NCBI GenBank assembly: GCA_021163545.1
Contig: JAGGTU010000020.1
Coordinates: forward strand, 1 to 16,431
Reading direction: 5' to 3'
DNA from: a bacterium
GTDB taxonomy: Bacteria > Patescibacteriota > Minisyncoccia > Minisyncoccales > PEYH01
DNA: 16,431 nucleotides
Part shown: piece by piece, positions 13,475 to 16,431 of the stretch
How the letters are laid out: every line of letters starts with the position of its first letter
How positions within the stretch are numbered: the stretch's first letter is position 1
The notes under the pieces: model-generated
Databases searched by the model: none
Told to the model about the DNA's origin: nothing
The model's input: the letters and a program-made list of their open reading frames with translations, nothing else
Program-made: the position numbers and the translations under genes

Positions 13475-13882
13475 ATGCTTCAGCCAAGAAAGGTCAAACA
13501 TAAAAAAATGCAGAAAGGTCGCTCAAAAGGAGTAGAAACCCGGGGAACAACTCTTGCCTTCGGGAGTTTTGGTTTAAAGTCAATGGATACAAAATGGATT
13601 GCCGCTAGACAAATTGAAGCAGCAAGGCGAGCAATTATTAGATATTTGAAAAAAGGTGGCAAGCTGTGGATTAGAATTTTTCCTGATAAACCAGTTACTT
13701 CAAAGGGTACGGAAGTGCCAATGGGGGGAGGAAAAGGCAGTGTAAGCCATTATGTTTTTCCTGTGAAACCTGGTAGAATCATTTTTGAACTTGCAGGAGT
13801 GGATGAGGAAACTGCAAAAGAGGCTTTCAAGAAAGCAAGCGCAAAGTTGCCAATAAAGACTAAATTTGTCAAAAGACAATGA
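13475..13882 (+). CDS. rplP: Large ribosomal subunit protein uL16
   Basis: uL16 organises the A-site and the elbow-binding region of the 50S subunit. I place the start at the ATG at 13475 (MLQPRKVKHKK), the invariant family start. The in-frame ATG at 13454 would add seven residues (MTFELII) encoded by the repeat. The signature KKGGKLWIRIFPDKPVTSKG (59-78) continues with EVPMGGGKGSVSHYVFPVKP (80-99). Length 135 is within the usual 135-145. The stop TGA overlaps the rpmC ATG by 4 nt (ATGA), which indicates translational coupling. Confidence 0.98.
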   Translation: MLQPRKVKHKKMQKGRSKGVETRGTTLAFGSFGLKSMDTKWIAARQIEAARRAIIRYLKKGGKLWIRIFPDKPVTSKGTEVPMGGGKGSVSHYVFPVKPGRIIFELAGVDEETAKEAFKKASAKLPIKTKFVKRQ

Positions 13883-14073
13883 AGGCAAAAGAATTAAGAC
13901 AAAAAACTATTGAGGATCTAAGGAAACTTGAAAGGGAATTAAGAGAAAGGCTAAGAGGGTTGAGGTTTGATCTTGCTTCAGGTAAGGTGAAGAATGTGAG
14001 GGAGCTTAGAGAGGTTAAAAAAGATATTGCCCGCATTTTGACAGTGATTAGGGAGAAAGAAAAACAACAATAA
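13879..14073 (+). CDS. rpmC: Large ribosomal subunit protein uL29
   Basis: This 64-residue, two-helix protein lies at the tunnel exit beside uL23 and shares the docking site for factors. It begins MKAKELRQKTIEDLRKLERE and contains the family motif LRFDLASGKVKNVRELREVK (28-47), ending IARILTVIREKE. Length is typical. Its ATG overlaps the rplP stop by 4 nt, so it is probably translated by coupling, since no independent Shine-Dalgarno exists. rpsQ follows after 17 bp. Confidence 0.97.
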   Translation: MKAKELRQKTIEDLRKLERELRERLRGLRFDLASGKVKNVRELREVKKDIARILTVIREKEKQQ

Positions 14074-14090
14074 TAATAGTTTATAAAGCT

Positions 14091-14417
14091 ATGCCAAAAA
14101 AACGATTACAAGGTGTTGTTGTTTCAGACAAAATGCAAAAAACAGTGGTTGTAAGGGTGGAAAGGCAAAAGTTTCACCCCAAATTTAAAGTTTATTATAA
14201 AGTGCATAAGAAGTATAAAGCGCATGATGAACAAAACAAATGTAAAGTAGGAGATTGGGTTGTTATCGAGGAGACAAGACCTTTATCAAAAGAAAAAAGA
14301 TGGCAAGTGGTTGAAGTATTAAAGCAGACCCAAACTAAAGAGGAAACTGAAGAAAAAGAAAACACAGAGAAAGAGAATGAAGGAAAGCCAGAGGAAGTAA
14401 AACAAAATAATATTTAA
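14091..14417 (+). CDS. rpsQ: Small ribosomal subunit protein uS17 with acidic C-terminal tail
   Basis: uS17 is an early 16S 5'-domain binder with an OB fold. The core LQGVVVSDKMQKTVVVRVER (6-25) leads to the strand motif YYKVHKKYKAHDEQN (35-49). It ends in KVGDWVVIEETRPLSKEKRW (52-71). This core accounts for about 78 residues, the usual length. The remaining 30 residues are a Glu/Lys-rich tail (79-108), low in complexity and probably disordered, seldom seen in other bacteria. The gene is the normal third partner of rplP-rpmC. rplN starts 10 nt later. Confidence 0.96.
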   Translation: MPKKRLQGVVVSDKMQKTVVVRVERQKFHPKFKVYYKVHKKYKAHDEQNKCKVGDWVVIEETRPLSKEKRWQVVEVLKQTQTKEETEEKENTEKENEGKPEEVKQNNI

Positions 14418-14427
14418 AGCTTGAGAT

Positions 14428-14799
14428 ATGATTCAGGCTCAATCAAAATTAAAAGTTGCTGATAATACTGGGGCCAAGATAGTCCAGTGTATTAGAGTGT
14501 TGGGTGGAAGTCAGAGGAGATATGGTGAAATTGGGGACATTATTGTTGCGGCAGTCAAAAAGGCAGAGCCCGGTAAGATAGTAAAAACTCATGATGTGGT
14601 CAGAGCGGTTATTGTAAGGCAAAGACAACCTTTTAGAAGAAAGGACGGTTCCTATATTAGATTTGATGAAAATGCTTGTGTAATTCTGGACGGAAAGACT
14701 AAAAACCCAAAAGGGGGAAGAATTATCGGACCTATACCAAGAGAATTAAAAGAAAAAGGTTTTGATAAAATTGCTTCTTTAGCCGAGGAGTTGATATAA
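14428..14799 (+). CDS. rplN: Large ribosomal subunit protein uL14
   Basis: uL14 is an intersubunit-bridge protein of the 50S and the docking site of the silencing factor RsfS in other bacteria. It starts MIQAQSKLKVADNTGAKIVQ. It carries the family motif RKDGSYIRFDENACVILDGK (71-90), then GGRIIGPIPRELKEKGFDKI and the terminal ASLAEELI (116-123). Length 123 is normal and no insertion is visible. It has no Shine-Dalgarno (GCTTGAGAT precedes the ATG). Confidence 0.98.
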   Translation: MIQAQSKLKVADNTGAKIVQCIRVLGGSQRRYGEIGDIIVAAVKKAEPGKIVKTHDVVRAVIVRQRQPFRRKDGSYIRFDENACVILDGKTKNPKGGRIIGPIPRELKEKGFDKIASLAEELI

Positions 14800-14836
14800 A
14801 TGACCAACAATTAATGGTAAGTTGCCATTTAAACTT

Positions 14837-15148
14837 ATGAAGATGAGAATCAAAAAAGGTGATATGGTAATGGTAATTTCGGGAGATGATAAAGGAAGGA
14901 AGGGTAAGGTAATTAAAGTAATGCCCAAAAAACAAAGGGTTTTGGTTGAGGGTTTAAATATTCAAAAGAAACATCAAAAACCAAGAAGGGAAGGAGAAAA
15001 AGGACAGATTGTTGAGAAACCTGGACCGATTCATATTTCCAATGTTAAACTCATATGTCCAAGGTGTGGAAAAGCAACGCGGGTTGCAAGAAAGATAATT
15101 GAAGGGAAAAAATATAGAGTTTGTAAGAAATGTGGACAGACAATATGA
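14837..15148 (+). CDS. rplX: Large ribosomal subunit protein uL24
   Basis: uL24 is an assembly-initiator protein of the 50S, located near the tunnel exit. I start it at ATG 14837 (MKMRIKKGDMVMVISGDDKG); a TTG at 14822 would add five residues without family support, and ATG 14843 is a second option. A KOW motif occupies residues 5-32. The C-terminal half contains a zinc-ribbon-like set of four cysteines (C74, C77, C96, C99) in CPRC and CKKC pairs, which many bacterial uL24 carry. Length 103 is typical. It ends in TGA; the spacer to rplE contains a relative of the 49-bp repeat. Confidence 0.97.
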   Translation: MKMRIKKGDMVMVISGDDKGRKGKVIKVMPKKQRVLVEGLNIQKKHQKPRREGEKGQIVEKPGPIHISNVKLICPRCGKATRVARKIIEGKKYRVCKKCGQTI

Positions 15149-15199
15149 GAAAAGCGCAAAACTCGAAACTCAAAAGTCAAAATTAAAGATTAAATAACA
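15149..15199 (+). repeat. Degenerate relative of the 49-bp repeat between rplX and rplE
   Basis: The spacer contains AAAAGCGCAAAACTCGAAAC and then TCAAAAGTCAAAA, sharing the GCGCAAA and AACTC words of the repeats at 13317-13365 and 16383-16431 in the same orientation. It lies, like them, immediately after a stop codon. Confidence 0.5.
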
Positions 15200-15751
15200 A
15201 TGAGGTTACAGGAAAAATATAAAAAAGAGGTGGTTCCGGCGATGATGAAGAAGTTCAATTATAAAAGCCCAATGGCGGTACCAAAAATTGAGAAGGTAAT
15301 TATAAATACCGGCTTTGGTAGATTGGTGGCACAGAAAACAAGACAAGAGAGGGAAAAAATTTATCAAGAAATTCTAAACGATTTAGCTTTAATTTGTGGG
15401 CAGAGACCAGTTCTAACTTTGGCCAGAAAGTCAGTTTCTGGTTTCAAAATAAGGAAAGGAATGCCAATAGGAGCAAAGGTTACTTTAAGAAAAAAAAGGA
15501 TGTATGATTTTTTGGAGAGGTTAATTCATATTGCGCTACCAAGAACAAGAGACTTTAAGGGCATTGATCCCAAATCTATAGATAAGCAAGGCAATTTGAC
15601 AATTGGAGTAAAGGAGCATATTGTATTTCCTGAGGTTGCATCAGAATCTGTGGGCAGGATTTTTGGCTTTGAGATTACAATAGTGACCAATGCTAAAACA
15701 AGAGAGGAGGCAGAGGAGTTATTTCGATTATTAGGTTTTCCTCTTAAGTGA
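15200..15751 (+). CDS. rplE: Large ribosomal subunit protein uL5
   Basis: uL5 binds 5S rRNA and helps anchor it to the central protuberance. The N-terminal stretch LQEKYKKEVVPAMMKKFNYK is followed by MAVPKIEKVIINTGFG (25-40). The rRNA-binding motif ARKSVSGFKIRKGMPIGAKV (75-94) precedes LRKKRMYDFLERLIHIALPR (96-115). The end GFEITIVTNAKTREEAEELF is conserved (156-175). Length 183 is close to the usual 179. The stop TGA is followed by a palindromic AT/CG repeat and then rpsN. No Shine-Dalgarno is seen. Confidence 0.98.
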   Translation: MRLQEKYKKEVVPAMMKKFNYKSPMAVPKIEKVIINTGFGRLVAQKTRQEREKIYQEILNDLALICGQRPVLTLARKSVSGFKIRKGMPIGAKVTLRKKRMYDFLERLIHIALPRTRDFKGIDPKSIDKQGNLTIGVKEHIVFPEVASESVGRIFGFEITIVTNAKTREEAEELFRLLGFPLK

Positions 15752-15753
15752 AA

Positions 15754-15797
15754 TCGATATATCGATATTTCGAAATGTCGATATATCGAAATGTCGA
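15754..15797. repeat. Palindromic TCGATATATCGA/TTTCGAAA array between rplE and rpsN
   Basis: The 12-bp palindrome TCGATATATCGA occurs at 15754-15765 and 15778-15789 (24 bp apart), with TTTCGAAA between and AAATGTCGA twice (15773-15781, 15789-15797). It is of the same class as the tandem repeat at 4701-4739 and reaches to within three bases of the chosen rpsN start. Confidence 0.85.
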
Positions 15798-15799
15798 GT

Positions 15800-15985
15800 A
15801 TGCCAACAAAAGCACAGATTGTAAAATCAAAAAAACCACCCAAATTTAAAACTCGCGTTGTTCGAAGATGTTTTAGATGTGGCAGAAAAAGAGGCTATTT
15901 ACGCAAATTTGGCTTATGCCGCATTTGTTTTAGAGAATTGGCACGTAAAGGTCTTATTCCTGGTATAAGAAAGTCAAGTTGGTAA
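15800..15985 (+). CDS. rpsN: Small ribosomal subunit protein uS14, zinc-binding type (type Z)
   Basis: uS14 completes assembly of the 30S head. The 61-residue length and four cysteines C24, C27, C40 and C43 in CFRC and CRIC pairs identify the short, zinc-binding form (rpsZ/type Z). The motif RKFGLCRICFRELARKGLIP (35-54) and end GIRKSSW fit exactly. I start at ATG 15800, matching the family start (usually MAKKS.. then a basic stretch). The ATG at 15791 adds three residues encoded by the upstream repeat. rpsH begins 5 nt after the stop. Confidence 0.97.
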   Translation: MPTKAQIVKSKKPPKFKTRVVRRCFRCGRKRGYLRKFGLCRICFRELARKGLIPGIRKSSW

Positions 15986-15989
15986 AACT

Positions 15990-16385
15990 ATGGTAATGAC
16001 TGACCCAATTGCCGACATGTTAATAAGAATCAAAAATGCTCAGGCCGTAAAGCACAAAACGGTTGATATTCCTTATTCTAAGTTCAAATATCAAATTGCA
16101 AACATCTTATTAAAAGAAGGCTTTATTGAAAAGATCGAGCGTAAATTTAGAAAAGAGAAAAAAATTCTGAGAATATTTCTGAAATACAAAGATAATGAAC
16201 CTATGATCCAAGGCACAAAAAGAATTTCCAAACCATCAAGAAGAGTATATTTACCATATAAGAAAATTAAACCACCAAAAGGTGGTTATGGAATAGCTAT
16301 CATTTCAACATCACAAGGCTTGATGACAGCAAAAGAAGCACGAAAAAGAAAATTGGGAGGAGAAGTAATTTGTGAGGTATGGTAG
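15990..16385 (+). CDS. rpsH: Small ribosomal subunit protein uS8
   Basis: uS8 is a primary 16S binder and, in E. coli, the translational repressor of the spc operon. It starts MVMTDPIADMLIRIKNAQ; the second ATG at 15996 gives the more typical MTDPIADML and cannot be excluded. The family C-terminal signature GIAIISTSQGLMTAKEARKR (101-120) ends in GGEVICEVW, whose final Trp is the usual last residue. Length 131 is normal. The stop TAG is the first triplet of the second copy of the 49-bp repeat. No rplF is visible because the window ends. Confidence 0.98.
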   Translation: MVMTDPIADMLIRIKNAQAVKHKTVDIPYSKFKYQIANILLKEGFIEKIERKFRKEKKILRIFLKYKDNEPMIQGTKRISKPSRRVYLPYKKIKPPKGGYGIAIISTSQGLMTAKEARKRKLGGEVICEVW

Positions 16386-16431
16386 TAAAAACTCAAAGCG
16401 CAAAGCTCAAAACTCAAAGCTACAACTTAAA
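16383..16431 (+). repeat. 49-bp exact direct repeat, copy 2 (rpsH stop to window end)
   Basis: It is identical over all 49 bases to 13317-13365 and may extend past the edge of the window. It begins with the rpsH TAG stop codon and continues in the same orientation as copy 1, 3066 bp away. Confidence 0.93.

Noticed and set aside
14822..14836. TTG start for uL24 at 14822
   Set aside because: A better ATG lies five codons downstream, just before the conserved IKKGDMV strand.

Overview
The window (about 36% G+C by eye) is a chromosomal segment from a bacterium with a small, AT-rich genome. It most resembles the Candidate Phyla Radiation (Patescibacteria, probably Parcubacteria-like). This assignment is inferred from gene content and style: no tree was built. 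Pointers are ribosomal proteins with charged terminal extensions, almost no Shine-Dalgarno sequences, a Phd-like small gene between fusA and tuf, a fused CDF/NifX-type protein, and intergenic spacers made of short repeated words. UGA is used as a stop in several core genes (M50 protease, rplC, rplB, rplP, rplX, rplE), which excludes the UGA-recoding lineages.

Region 1 (1-3707) is mixed. It holds the 3' end of a cation diffusion facilitator fused to a NifX-like domain (+) with a terminator. Facing it on the minus strand are a low-affinity phosphate uptake pair (PhoU-like DUF47 protein then PiT transporter, with a good promoter), a tRNA-Pro(GGG) and the zinc-ribbon form of bL28. A divergent spacer with a 23-nt inverted repeat follows, then an M50 site-2 protease (+).

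Region 2 (3789-8497) is the str cluster: rpsL, rpsG, fusA, an 88-residue Phd/YefM-like small protein, and tuf.

Region 3 (8530 to the end) is the S10-spc cluster in the classical order: rpsJ, rplC, rplD, rplW, rplB, rpsS, rplV, rpsC, rplP, rpmC, rpsQ, rplN, rplX, rplE, rpsN (zinc type), rpsH. The window stops just after rpsH. All are on the plus strand and supply the translation machinery: 30S and 50S proteins plus both elongation GTPases.

The genes are conventional; the unexplained signal is between them. Several junctions hold low-complexity repeats or inverted repeats. Examples are a 16-bp tandem repeat before fusA, a related palindromic array before rpsN, nested inverted repeats before rpsS and rplP, and an exact 49-bp repeat starting at the stop codons of both rpsC and rpsH. 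The 383-bp rpsJ-rplC spacer is the most notable: it is GC-richer than its surroundings and carries a 12-13 bp hairpin plus a 136-bp nested inverted-repeat structure with mutually exclusive helices. It could be an RNA regulatory leader for the L3 part of the operon or a MITE-like dispersed repeat.
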